Shown: positions 47,898 through 57,917 of the stretch, piece after piece
How positions within the stretch are numbered: position 1 is the first letter of the stretch
Layout: the number at the start of each line of letters is the position of its first letter
DNA from: Marasmitruncus massiliensis
Lineage (GTDB): Bacteria; Bacillota; Clostridia; Oscillospirales; Ruminococcaceae
Length of the DNA: 64,000 nt
Assembly: GCF_900186535.1 (NCBI RefSeq)
Contig: NZ_FYDE01000003.1
Coordinates: 495,258 to 559,257 of the forward strand
Direction of reading: 5' to 3'
The notes under the pieces: generated by a model
Databases searched by the model: none
Told to the model about the DNA's origin: nothing
The model's input: only the letters and a program-made list of their open reading frames with translations
Made by a program: the position numbers and the translations under genes

Positions 47898-47926
47898 ACC
47901 GGTCGGCTGCCAGTCGGCCGGTTTTG
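47898..47926 (+). terminator. Intrinsic terminator of the ftsEX cluster
   Basis: ACCGGTCGGCT pairs with AGTCGGCCGGT (11 bp with G-U pairs) and is followed by TTTT. It starts 7 bases after the stop. Confidence 0.75.
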
Positions 47927-48018
47927 TCATAGCATGGGAAGGGCTTGCATATACTGGACAAGAGCTTGGAAGTGAATGACAGAAATTGTAAAAAATTCAT
48001 CAATTTTAAATCTTTTGC

Positions 48019-48047
48019 TTGACATAACAAAGCACTCTGACTATAAT
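48019..48047 (+). promoter_or_regulatory. greA: Consensus sigma-A promoter of greA
   Basis: TTGACA, 17 bases, TATAAT: a perfect match, 118 bases before the start codon. The leader that follows is therefore about 110 nucleotides. Confidence 0.92.
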
Positions 48048-48081
48048 ACTAAGCATTGTAGCATATCGTAAGCAAGTTCTT

Positions 48082-48130
48082 GCGGCCGGTGTGTGAAAAG
48101 GCTGCCGAAGATGGCGGCCAAATCTTTTAT
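48082..48130 (+). promoter_or_regulatory. greA leader with alternative hairpins
   Basis: GGCTGCC (48100-48106) pairs with GGCGGCC (48113-48119), and AAATCTTTT follows: a weak terminator shape. GCGGCC (48082-48087) can instead pair with GGCTGC (48100-48105), which would exclude the first stem. Confidence 0.35.
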
Positions 48131-48165
48131 ATTGGCTAATAATGCTCTGTAAAGGAGAATTTAAT

Positions 48166-48639
48166 ATGGCAACTGAATTGCTGATGACACAAGAAGGTTA
48201 TGAAGCACTCAAAAAAGAGCTCAATGAGCTCAAAAGCGTTACCAGGGGCGAAATTTCTGAAAAGATCCGCGTTGCCCGTGGTTTTGGCGACCTTTCTGAA
48301 AACAGCGAGTATGATGAGGCGAAGAATGAGCAGGCGGTCGTTGAGGCAAGAATCAAAAAGCTGGAAGATCAGCTGAAAGCAGTCAAAATCATTTCAAAAG
48401 ACCAAATTTCAACAGACAAGGTAACCGTGGGATGCCGTGTCAAGATTCTGGATATGGAATTTGACGAGGAAATGGAATATGTGATTGCAAGTTCTGTGGA
48501 ATCTCATTCCGATCTGGACAGCATTTCTGACGAGTCCCCTGTTGGCAAGGGCCTTTTAGGACATAAAGTTGGTGATGTCGTTGAGATTCATGCGCCTGCC
48601 GAGACGCTGAGGCTTAAAATTATGGAAATCGGGATTTAA
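48166..48639 (+). CDS. greA: Transcription elongation factor GreA
   Basis: Rescues backtracked RNA polymerase by stimulating transcript cleavage. 157 residues, the usual length. The N-terminal coiled coil (MTQEGYEALKKELNELKSV ... EARIKKLEDQL) carries the acidic tip DLSENSEYDEAK with Asp and Glu residues that act at the polymerase active site. The C-terminal FKBP-like domain includes SPVGKGLLGHKVGD. The ATG at 48166 has AAAGGAG 9 bases upstream; an earlier in-frame ATG contains no site. Confidence 0.97.
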   Translation: MATELLMTQEGYEALKKELNELKSVTRGEISEKIRVARGFGDLSENSEYDEAKNEQAVVEARIKKLEDQLKAVKIISKDQISTDKVTVGCRVKILDMEFDEEMEYVIASSVESHSDLDSISDESPVGKGLLGHKVGDVVEIHAPAETLRLKIMEIGI

Positions 48640-50250
<1,611 letters not shown>

Positions 50251-50287
50251 CTTCTATTCACGTAACCATTGAAAGGAGGGACCCCCC

Positions 50288-50944
50288 ATCGAGCAGGTAG
50301 ATACGAAAGGAATTGGCATTCAGCGCAGGCGCCGGTTTGGCATGCTTGTAGTTGCGTTGCTGATGGTTTTGATGCTTGGGCTGGGCTATTATTATTCAGC
50401 CGGACAGGAAATGGGCGAAAGCACGGTTGTTGTCGCGGTGCGGGGGTATCTTTCGGTCGAGCAGAAAACTGCGCTGAACGAACAGTTTTCTGGCTATGCA
50501 CCGGAGAACATGGAAGGGCTGCGGCTGAAAATATTTGAATTTCCGGCAGCCAACGCGGAAGATTCCGATATGAATACATCCAAAATGTTTGGAGAATTTA
50601 TGAGCGAACTCAAGAGCAGCGAGTCCAGCCTGCTACTGCTTGACCGCAATATCTACGACATGGTGGGGGACGAGACGCTGTTTGAAGACCTCTCCACCCG
50701 GTATCCGGCCGATCCGGCCGTTACCGGAAAATACCTTTACGCGGTGAAAGATAAGCCGTTTGTGACCGCAAAGGGGCTGGAAGGCCTTCCCGAAGTGTTT
50801 CTGGTTTTGCGCAGCTCAAAGTCGGGAGCGGTCAACCGTAATGCGAAGACGCTGGAGCTGTATAACCAGCAGTGCGAGCTGATGGATAATATTGCGTACA
50901 GTACCCCGCCCAACGGCTATGCCGCCCAGGGCCTGCAAAAGTAA
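50288..50944 (+). CDS. Single-pass membrane protein of unknown function, apparent ATC start codon
   Basis: If begun at ATC 50288 it is 218 residues: a short basic cytoplasmic tail ending RRRRFG, a membrane helix (MLVVALLMVLMLGLGYYY) and an extracytoplasmic domain with SSLLLLDRNIYDMV and PEVFLVLRSS strands. The frame has a stop at 50270-50272, then AAGGAGG, then ATC with perfect spacing (8 bases). There is no ATG, GTG, TTG or CTG until ATG 50342, which has no ribosome site and would remove the basic flank of the membrane helix. I recognise no family. Directly downstream of lysS with no terminator between, it is probably co-transcribed. Confidence 0.7.
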   Translation: MEQVDTKGIGIQRRRRFGMLVVALLMVLMLGLGYYYSAGQEMGESTVVVAVRGYLSVEQKTALNEQFSGYAPENMEGLRLKIFEFPAANAEDSDMNTSKMFGEFMSELKSSESSLLLLDRNIYDMVGDETLFEDLSTRYPADPAVTGKYLYAVKDKPFVTAKGLEGLPEVFLVLRSSKSGAVNRNAKTLELYNQQCELMDNIAYSTPPNGYAAQGLQK

Positions 50945-51007
50945 TACTACTGTGGGACACGACAAAACGTTTTGTTCCGCGGGGAGAAAAACTATCGTTT
51001 TGCCATG

Positions 51008-51036
51008 TGGACAGAAACCAGATAATAGTGTATAAT
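51008..51036 (+). promoter_or_regulatory. Sigma-A promoter of the pyr operon
   Basis: TGGACA, 17 bases, TATAAT. Transcription should begin near 51042-51044, giving a leader of about 195 bases before pyrC. Confidence 0.82.
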
Positions 51037-51073
51037 TATGCACATAATAATGAATAGGGAGAGAAAATATACA

Positions 51074-51172
51074 GTGCATCGGATTTTTAACAAAAAAATA
51101 AATCATCCGCTGCCTTTTTCCCTTTCCTTTCTTACACTGTTTTTTTCATCGGATGCCTATCCATTATTTTAA
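51074..51172 (+). CDS. Candidate leader peptide of the pyr operon
   Basis: A 32-codon frame from GTG 51074, with AGGGAGAG (51056-51063) 10 bases upstream. An in-frame ATG at 51050 would be nearly leaderless. The C-terminal two-thirds is rich in Phe, Ser, Leu and Pro codons made of U and C (PLPFSLSFLTLFFSS), so the RNA has long pyrimidine runs at 51113-51134 and 51139-51147. The TAA stop (51170-51172) falls exactly on the first bases of the 3' arm of the terminator hairpin. A ribosome reaching the end would melt the hairpin. This is the layout of the E. coli pyrL leader peptide, whose sequence contains PFFFPL. That it is translated is inference. Confidence 0.6.
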   Translation: MHRIFNKKINHPLPFSLSFLTLFFSSDAYPLF

Positions 51173-51187
51173 TGGATAGGTATTTTT
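51156..51187 (+). terminator. Intrinsic terminator (attenuator) between the pyr promoter and pyrC
   Basis: An 11-bp perfect stem CCTATCCATTA/TAATGGATAGG (51156-51166 with 51170-51180), loop TTT, followed by TATTTTT. It lies 50 bases before pyrC and downstream of the promoter, so it must be bypassed for expression. Confidence 0.85.
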
Positions 51188-51238
51188 ATGTGCCGCAATG
51201 ACAGGATTCTGCCCGGAACCGGAAAGGAAAGATCATCT

Positions 51239-52558
51239 GTGAACAGACTTCTGATTAAAAATTCCCATGTAATCGACCCCTCACAAGGAATTGACAGGGT
51301 GTGCGATGTGCTGATCGAAAATGGGTTGATTGCCGCTGTCGGCATCGTTCCCGCAGATTATGACGGCCCGGTTATGGATGCCGCAGGACTTTGTCTTGCG
51401 CCGGGTCTGGTGGATATGCATGTTCACCTGCGGGACCCGGGGTTTACCCAAAAGGAGGATATCATGACCGGCTGCGCCGCCGCTGCCGCCGGAGGGTTTA
51501 CCTCGATTGCCTCAATGCCGAATTCCAACCCGGTCTGCGATAAAACCGATGTGGTGAAATATATCATCGGGCGCTCAGAAACAGCACCTGCAAAAGTCTA
51601 TCCTGTCGCCGCGATTACAAAGGGACTGAAAAGCGGGGAACTGACTGATTTTGCCTCCCTGCATGAAGCCGGAGCGGTCGGAGTTTCGGACGACGGGCGG
51701 CCGGTGACGAATAACCGGCTGATGCTGGAGGCCCTGCGTACCGCGGGCCACGAACACCTTGTGGTCATCTGCCACGCGGAGGATTTGGATATTGTAAACG
51801 GGGGAATCATGCATAAGGGTGAAATCAGCGGCCGCTTAAAGGTTCCCGGGATAGACCGGGCGTCGGAGGACTGCGCGACCGCCGCGACAGTGGCGCTGGC
51901 GGCGGCTTCGAATACCCATGTGCACATTGCGCACGTCTCCACAAAAGGTTCGGTGGAACTCATCCGGGACGCGAAGCGGCGGGGCGTGAATGTGACCTGT
52001 GAAACGGCGCCGCACTATTTTGCGCTGAACCATGAAATGCTGCTCAAAATAAGCGCAAACTATCGGATGAATCCGCCGCTGCGGGAGGAAAGCGACCGCA
52101 AAGCGATTCTGGACGCGATTGCCGATGGGACGATTGACTGCATCGCGACCGACCATGCCCCGCATACACCCTACGAGAAGGCGGAGTTTGAAACCGCGCC
52201 GAACGGCGTGATCGGGCTGGAAACCTCGCTGGCGGTATCGCTGACGCATTTGGTGCACACCGGCATCATTACGCTGTCCCGCCTGATGGAACTGATGTCG
52301 TGGACCCCAGCCCAAATTCTCGGAATCCGCGCGGGAACGCTGAAAAAGGGAGTGCCGGCGGATCTGGTGCTGTTTGACCCGGAAGAAAAATGGGTGGTGG
52401 ATAAAACAAAATTCCGCTCCAAAGCGCGCAATACCTGCTTTGACAAGGCGAAGGTCACTGGACGGGTACGGTATACGATGCTGAACGGCGTGTTGAGTTA
52501 TGAATATCGAGAAGAAACGGAGAATGGCAATGGAAAAGCTGATACGGCGAATTCTTGA
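51239..52558 (+). CDS. pyrC: Dihydroorotase
   Basis: Cyclises carbamoyl-aspartate to dihydroorotate in pyrimidine synthesis. 439 residues, type I (PyrC of Gram-positives, amidohydrolase superfamily). Metal ligands are in DMHVHLRDPG, a bridging-Lys region follows, then VICHAEDLD, HVHIAHVSTKGS and IATDHAPHTPYEK. The start is GTG 51239 with AAAGGAAAG 6 bases upstream; an in-frame ATG at 51188 is just past the terminator but has no site. pyrF begins inside its 3' end (29-base overlap). Confidence 0.96.
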   Translation: MNRLLIKNSHVIDPSQGIDRVCDVLIENGLIAAVGIVPADYDGPVMDAAGLCLAPGLVDMHVHLRDPGFTQKEDIMTGCAAAAAGGFTSIASMPNSNPVCDKTDVVKYIIGRSETAPAKVYPVAAITKGLKSGELTDFASLHEAGAVGVSDDGRPVTNNRLMLEALRTAGHEHLVVICHAEDLDIVNGGIMHKGEISGRLKVPGIDRASEDCATAATVALAAASNTHVHIAHVSTKGSVELIRDAKRRGVNVTCETAPHYFALNHEMLLKISANYRMNPPLREESDRKAILDAIADGTIDCIATDHAPHTPYEKAEFETAPNGVIGLETSLAVSLTHLVHTGIITLSRLMELMSWTPAQILGIRAGTLKKGVPADLVLFDPEEKWVVDKTKFRSKARNTCFDKAKVTGRVRYTMLNGVLSYEYREETENGNGKADTANS

Positions 52559-53456
52559 ACTGAAAAACCCTACGGTGGTGGGCCTCGACCCCACCTTGGC
52601 GTATCTGCCCACACAGGTGAAGGAGAAAGCGTTTTCCGTTTACGGAAAAACGCTTGAGGGGGCCGCGGCCGCCTATCTGGAATTCAATCAGGCAATGATC
52701 GACGCAGTCTGCGACATCGTACCGGCGGTCAAACCGCAGTGCGCCTACTATGAGCTGCTGGGGTGGCAGGGGATGAAGTGTCTTGCCGAAACCATCGCGT
52801 ATGCGCGCAAAAAGGGAATGTATGTAATCACAGACGGCAAGCGCAACGATATCGGTTCGACCATGCAGGCATATGCCGCCGCCCACTTAGGCGAAACGGA
52901 CATTGAGGGGGTTCGCTGCGCCCCGTTCGGCGCGGATGCGCTGACGGTCAACGGCTATCTGGGCTCCGACGGTATCCGGCCGCTGCTCGACCTGATCAGC
53001 GGGCAGGAAGACAAGGCGATCTTCGTGCTTGCAAAAACTTCGAATCCGTCCTCCGGGGAGCTTCAGGACAGACTGATCGAAGGCGAGCCCGTTTACACGG
53101 TGATGGGAGCCATGTGCGAACAATGGGGAGAAGCGTCCCGTGGAAGCTATGGCTACTCACAGGTGGGCGCGGTAGTGGGCGCAACCTACCCCGAACAGCT
53201 TGCGCTGCTGCGGCGAAAGCTGCCCCACACATTTTTCCTCGTGCCGGGATACGGCGCGCAGGGAGGCGGGGCAAAGGACGTTGCCGGCGCGTTTGACCAA
53301 AACGGGCTTGGCGCGATTGTAAATTCTTCCCGCGCAATTTTGACCGCGTGGAAAAAAGAAGGATGGACCGGGGATACCTATGCGCAGGCGGCGAGGGCGG
53401 AAGCCATCCGCATGCGGGACGATATCCTTTCAGCGATTCCCCCTATGCAGGGCTAG
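52530..53456 (+). CDS. pyrF: Orotidine-5'-phosphate decarboxylase
   Basis: Decarboxylates OMP to UMP. 308 residues, the longer class (subfamily 2). The catalytic charge network is in ITDGKRNDIGST (Lys and Asp residues), with VGLDPTLAYLP near the N-terminus and VPGYGAQGG at the phosphate site. The start at 52530 has GGAG 7 bases upstream; it overlaps the end of pyrC, so translation is coupled. carA follows after 94 bases without a terminator. Confidence 0.95.
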   Translation: MEKLIRRILELKNPTVVGLDPTLAYLPTQVKEKAFSVYGKTLEGAAAAYLEFNQAMIDAVCDIVPAVKPQCAYYELLGWQGMKCLAETIAYARKKGMYVITDGKRNDIGSTMQAYAAAHLGETDIEGVRCAPFGADALTVNGYLGSDGIRPLLDLISGQEDKAIFVLAKTSNPSSGELQDRLIEGEPVYTVMGAMCEQWGEASRGSYGYSQVGAVVGATYPEQLALLRRKLPHTFFLVPGYGAQGGGAKDVAGAFDQNGLGAIVNSSRAILTAWKKEGWTGDTYAQAARAEAIRMRDDILSAIPPMQG

Positions 53457-53550
53457 GGAATCCTTTGTCAGAACAATTTACATTCGGGAGATACCATAAG
53501 GATGCCACAGTGTTTGCGGCGTTTTGGTAGTCAGAAAGATGGAGGTATTT

Positions 53551-54663
53551 ATGCAGATACTGGAAAACGGGCAGAAGGCGTTCCTGCTGCTGGCGGACGG
53601 AACCGTGTTTGAGGGGCTGTCTGTGGGCGCGCAGGGAACTTCGGTTGGAGAAGTGGTGTTTACCACCAATATGACGGGTTATCAGGAGACGCTGACCGAC
53701 CCCAGCTATTACGGGCAGATTGTCACCCAGACGTTCCCGCTGGTCGGAAACTATGGCGTGAACAGCTTTGACGGGGAGTCGGCGAAATCCTATGTAAAAG
53801 GCTATATTGTGCGCGAATGGTGCGAAGCGCCCAGCAATTTTCGCTGCGAGCACGATCTGGACTGGTTTTTAAAAGAACAGGGCATTGTGGGCATTTATGG
53901 GATAGATACCCGCGCGCTTACGAGAAAAATCCGCGAACACGGCGTGATGAACGGGATGATTACAACCGGCGACGTTTATGCGGATTTTAATGGGAAACTC
54001 GAGTTGCTCGGCGCATATACGATTCAGAACGCCGTCCGTTCGGTTTCCATTCCGGATGCGAAAAAATACGCGTGCGATAACCCGCAGTTTGAGGTTGCGC
54101 TGATGGATTACGGCTATAAGCGCAACATCCGCAGGTCGCTTTTGGAGCGCGGCTGCAATGTGACCGTACTGCCCTGCACCGCCACCGCGGAAGAAATTCT
54201 GGCGGGCGGATATGACGGCGTCATGCTTTCCAACGGCCCGGGGGACCCCTCGGAGGACAGGGAGATTATTGCCAACCTTCGCGGGATTGCCGGTTTGGGG
54301 CTGCCTGTGTTTGGTATCTGCCTGGGTCATCAGCTGATGGCCCTGTCACAGGGTGCGAAAACCGCCAAATTGAAATACGGCCACCGTGGCGGCAATCAGC
54401 CGGTGGTCGATCTTGAGACCGGACGTACTTATGTCACCAGCCAGAACCACGGCTACGAGGTTCTGGGGGATACCCTGCCGGAGGAAGCGGGGCATGTCAG
54501 CCATATCAACGCGAATGATAAAAGCTGTGAGGGCGTTGCTTATGCAGGCGGGAACATTTTCACTGTCCAGTTCCACCCGGAGGCATGCTCGGGCCCGCAG
54601 GACACCGGGTTCCTGTTCGACCGGTTTGTGGAACTGATGAAATCAAAAAAGGAGGCGAACTGA
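53551..54663 (+). CDS. carA: Carbamoyl phosphate synthase small subunit (glutaminase)
   Basis: Releases ammonia from glutamine for the large subunit. 370 residues. The N-terminal CPSase_sm_chain domain (VVFTTNMTGYQETLTDPSYYGQIV, in outline) is followed by a class I amidotransferase domain with LSNGPGDP, nucleophile Cys in FGICLGHQ and the His-x-Glu in QFHPEA. The ATG at 53551 has GGAGG 6 bases upstream. The carB start lies one base past its stop. Confidence 0.97.
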   Translation: MQILENGQKAFLLLADGTVFEGLSVGAQGTSVGEVVFTTNMTGYQETLTDPSYYGQIVTQTFPLVGNYGVNSFDGESAKSYVKGYIVREWCEAPSNFRCEHDLDWFLKEQGIVGIYGIDTRALTRKIREHGVMNGMITTGDVYADFNGKLELLGAYTIQNAVRSVSIPDAKKYACDNPQFEVALMDYGYKRNIRRSLLERGCNVTVLPCTATAEEILAGGYDGVMLSNGPGDPSEDREIIANLRGIAGLGLPVFGICLGHQLMALSQGAKTAKLKYGHRGGNQPVVDLETGRTYVTSQNHGYEVLGDTLPEEAGHVSHINANDKSCEGVAYAGGNIFTVQFHPEACSGPQDTGFLFDRFVELMKSKKEAN

Positions 54664-54664
54664 C

Positions 54665-57600
54665 ATGCCGCTGCGCAGGGATATTAAAAAAGTGCTCGTA
54701 ATCGGTTCCGGCCCGATTGTCATCGGGCAGGCCGCCGAATTTGATTATGCCGGGACGCAGGCATGCCGTGCGCTGCGCGAAGAGGGGCTGGAGGTCGTCC
54801 TGATCAACTCCAATCCCGCCACGATTATGACAGATAAGGCAATGGCGGATAAAATTTATATCGAGCCGCTGACACTGGATGTCGTGAAACGCGTTATCCT
54901 GAAAGAAAAACCGGACAGCGTGCTTTCCACGCTGGGCGGGCAGACCGGCCTGACCCTCTCCATGCAGCTGGCGAAGGAAGGATTTCTGGAGAAGCAAAAT
55001 GTCAGGCTGCTGGGCGCGAACCCCGAAACCATCGACAAGGCGGAGGACCGGCAGATTTTTAAGGATACCATGCAGTCGATCGGGCAGCCGTGCATCCCAT
55101 CCAAGGTCGTGGAGACGGTGGAGGGCGCCGCGGCATTCGCGGCGGAGATTTCCTATCCGGTTATTGTGCGCCCGGCCTTTACACTGGGCGGCAGCGGCGG
55201 CGGCATCGCGCAGGACGAACATGAACTGCGGGAAATTGCCCGCAACGGCCTGCGCCTTTCACCGATTACGCAGGTGCTGATTGAAAAATGTATCTCCGGC
55301 TGGAAAGAGATTGAATTCGAAGTTATCCGCGACAGCAAGGGCAATATCATTACCGTCTGTTCGATGGAAAACCTTGACCCGGTGGGCGTCCATACGGGAG
55401 ACAGCATCGTTGTCGCGCCTGCCGTGACGCTGGCGGATAAAGAATACCAGATGCTGCGCACCGCTTCGATCAATATTGTGCAGAGCCTTGGCGTGGAAGG
55501 GGGCTGCAACTGCCAGCTCGCCTTGAAGCCGGACAGCTTCGAATACGCGGTGATCGAAGTCAACCCGCGTGTCTCACGCTCCTCCGCGCTGGCTTCCAAG
55601 GCGACCGGCTACCCGATTGCGAAGGTCGCGGCGAAAATCGCGATCGGCTATACGCTGGATGAAATCAAAAATGCCGTTACCGGCAAGACCTATGCCTGCT
55701 TTGAACCGGCGCTGGACTACATTGTGGTCAAATTCCCCAAGTGGCCGTTTGACAAGTTCGTATACGGAAAGCGTACGCTTGGCACCCAGATGAAGGCGAC
55801 CGGCGAAATCATGGCAATCGGGACTTCTTTTGAACAGGCCATGATGAAAGCGGTCCGGTCGATTGAACTGGGGCTGGATACGCTCGACTATCAAAAGCTC
55901 AAGGACAAAACGGACGATGAAATTCTGGAATTGCTCCACAACTGTGACGACGAGCGCATCTTTGTGGTATTTGAAGCGCTCAAACGCGGCGTATCGACAG
56001 ATACGATTTTTGAAATCACAAAAATTGACCGCTGGTTTACCGGTAAGCTCAGGAATCTGGCAGAACTGGAGGTCTATCTGTCCGACGGTAAGTTGGATCG
56101 GAAAAAGTACCTGCTCGCGAAGCAGTACGGATTCCTCGACAAGACCATCGAGCGGCTTTCCGGCTGCAAGGTGGATGCACAGCTGAAAAAATACGCCTCC
56201 TTTAAGATGGTGGATACCTGCGCCGCTGAATTCGCCGCGGAAACGCCCTATTTTTACTCTACCTTCGACGAGGAAAACGAAGCGGAAGAATTTTTAAAGA
56301 GCCACCCCACCGGAAAGAAGAAGGTCATGGTCATCGGTTCCGGTCCCATCCGGATCGGGCAGGGCATCGAATTTGACTACTGTTCGGTGCATTGCGTCTG
56401 GGCGCTGAAGGAAGAGGGCTATGAAGCGATCATCGCGAACAACAACCCGGAAACCGTCTCCACCGACTTTGATACCTCCGACCGGCTCTATTTCGACCCG
56501 CTGACGCCCGAAGACGTGGACAGCATTCTGGAAACGGAAAAGCCGTGGGGCGTTGTGGTGCAGTTCGGCGGTCAGACCGCCATCAAGCTGACACGGCACC
56601 TGCAGGAAAAGGGTGTGCGGATTCTTGGAACCTGCGCCGACAGCGTCGACGCTGCCGAAGACCGGGAACGGTTCGATCAGGTTCTCGAAAAATGCGGAAT
56701 TCCCCGCCCCGCCGGGCATACGGTCATGAACAGCGAAGAAGCGGTTGCAGCCGCCAATCGGCTGGGCTATCCGGTGCTGCTGCGCCCCTCTTATGTGCTG
56801 GGCGGGCAGAACATGATTATAGCGTATTCCGATGCGGATGTAACCGAATATATGGGCATTATCCTGACCCATAACATTGAAAATCCCGTGCTGATTGATA
56901 AATATATGATGGGCAAGGAAATTGAGGTCGACGCAATCTGCGACGGGCAGGATTATCTGATTCCCGGCATCATGGAGCATATCGAGCGCGCCGGTGTCCA
57001 TTCCGGAGACTCCATCTCCGTTTATCCCGCGCAGACCCTTTCCCAGCGCATCAAGGCGACTTTGATCGACTATACCGGACGCCTTTCCCGTGCGCTGAAA
57101 GTAGTCGGGCTGGTAAATATCCAGTATGTGGTGTATAACGATCAGGTCTATGTGATCGAAGTCAACCCTCGTTCCTCCCGTACGGTTCCCTACATCAGCA
57201 AGGTCACCGGCGTGCCGATGGTGGATATCGCAACCAAGCTGATGCTGGGCCATAAGCTCTGCGACATGGGCTACGGTTCCGGGCTGTACCCGGAGGGCGA
57301 TTACGTCGCGGTCAAGGTGCCGGTGTTCAGCTTTGAAAAGCTGCATGATGTCGATACCGCGCTTGGGCCCGAAATGAAATCCACCGGCGAAGTGCTTGGG
57401 ATTGCCAAAACCTTCGGGGAAGCCCTGCTCAAGGGCCTGACCGCGGCGGGCTATAAGCTCAACCGGAAGGAAGGCGGCAACGTTTTAATCACCGTCAAGG
57501 ATTCCGACCAGATGGAGATGCTGGATGTCGCGGAGAAGTTTGAAAAGCTGGGCTTTACGATTTACGCGACGCCCGGGTGCGCGTCACTGCTCAACCGCCA

Positions 57601-57868
57601 CATGATTGCGGCCAATATGGTGCGCAAGATGGATAAAGATCATCCGCACCTGATGGATCTGGTGGAAAGCGGAAAACTGGACTATATTATTTCCACCTCC
57701 GCCAAAGGCAGACTGCCGATCCGCCATTCGGTACAGATGCGCCGCAAAGCGGTGGAGCTTTCCATCCCGTGCCTGACATCGCTGGATACGGCGAACGCGC
57801 TTGCGAATGTCCTTCTGATGAAGAAAACAATTGATGATGTGGAACTGGTTAATATCATAGAGATTTGA
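54665..57868 (+). CDS. carB: Carbamoyl phosphate synthase large subunit
   Basis: Makes carbamoyl phosphate from ammonia, bicarbonate and two ATP. 1067 residues. Two homologous halves each begin with a GSGPIxIGQxxEFDY loop (residues 14-28 and about 557-571) and contain an ATP-grasp domain (GGSGGGIA; GGQNMIIAY). An oligomerisation domain lies between them, and the C-terminal 130 residues are the MGS-like allosteric domain (NVLITVKDSDQMEMLDVAEKFEKLGF), where UMP and ornithine bind in E. coli. AAGGAGG lies 9 bases before the ATG. It is the last gene of the operon. Confidence 0.98.
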   Translation: MPLRRDIKKVLVIGSGPIVIGQAAEFDYAGTQACRALREEGLEVVLINSNPATIMTDKAMADKIYIEPLTLDVVKRVILKEKPDSVLSTLGGQTGLTLSMQLAKEGFLEKQNVRLLGANPETIDKAEDRQIFKDTMQSIGQPCIPSKVVETVEGAAAFAAEISYPVIVRPAFTLGGSGGGIAQDEHELREIARNGLRLSPITQVLIEKCISGWKEIEFEVIRDSKGNIITVCSMENLDPVGVHTGDSIVVAPAVTLADKEYQMLRTASINIVQSLGVEGGCNCQLALKPDSFEYAVIEVNPRVSRSSALASKATGYPIAKVAAKIAIGYTLDEIKNAVTGKTYACFEPALDYIVVKFPKWPFDKFVYGKRTLGTQMKATGEIMAIGTSFEQAMMKAVRSIELGLDTLDYQKLKDKTDDEILELLHNCDDERIFVVFEALKRGVSTDTIFEITKIDRWFTGKLRNLAELEVYLSDGKLDRKKYLLAKQYGFLDKTIERLSGCKVDAQLKKYASFKMVDTCAAEFAAETPYFYSTFDEENEAEEFLKSHPTGKKKVMVIGSGPIRIGQGIEFDYCSVHCVWALKEEGYEAIIANNNPETVSTDFDTSDRLYFDPLTPEDVDSILETEKPWGVVVQFGGQTAIKLTRHLQEKGVRILGTCADSVDAAEDRERFDQVLEKCGIPRPAGHTVMNSEEAVAAANRLGYPVLLRPSYVLGGQNMIIAYSDADVTEYMGIILTHNIENPVLIDKYMMGKEIEVDAICDGQDYLIPGIMEHIERAGVHSGDSISVYPAQTLSQRIKATLIDYTGRLSRALKVVGLVNIQYVVYNDQVYVIEVNPRSSRTVPYISKVTGVPMVDIATKLMLGHKLCDMGYGSGLYPEGDYVAVKVPVFSFEKLHDVDTALGPEMKSTGEVLGIAKTFGEALLKGLTAAGYKLNRKEGGNVLITVKDSDQMEMLDVAEKFEKLGFTIYATPGCASLLNRHMIAANMVRKMDKDHPHLMDLVESGKLDYIISTSAKGRLPIRHSVQMRRKAVELSIPCLTSLDTANALANVLLMKKTIDDVELVNIIEI

Positions 57869-57876
57869 TGAAAAGA

Positions 57877-57910
57877 AATGCCCGCGGCAAAAGCCGCGGG
57901 CATGTTGTTA
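57877..57910. terminator. Bidirectional terminator between carB and the phosphoribosyltransferase gene
   Basis: ATGCCCGCGGC-(AAA)-GCCGCGGGCAT, an 11-bp perfect stem. The T-rich tail is weak on the plus side (GTTGTT) and better on the minus side (TTTCTTTT). It separates convergent genes. Confidence 0.8.
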
Positions 57911-57917
57911 TGATGAT

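Noticed and set aside
50945..51238. PyrR-binding antiterminator in the pyr leader
   Set aside because: I looked for the conserved PyrR anti-antiterminator loop (UCCAGAGAGG-like) and found none. The terminator is present but the PyrR site is not.
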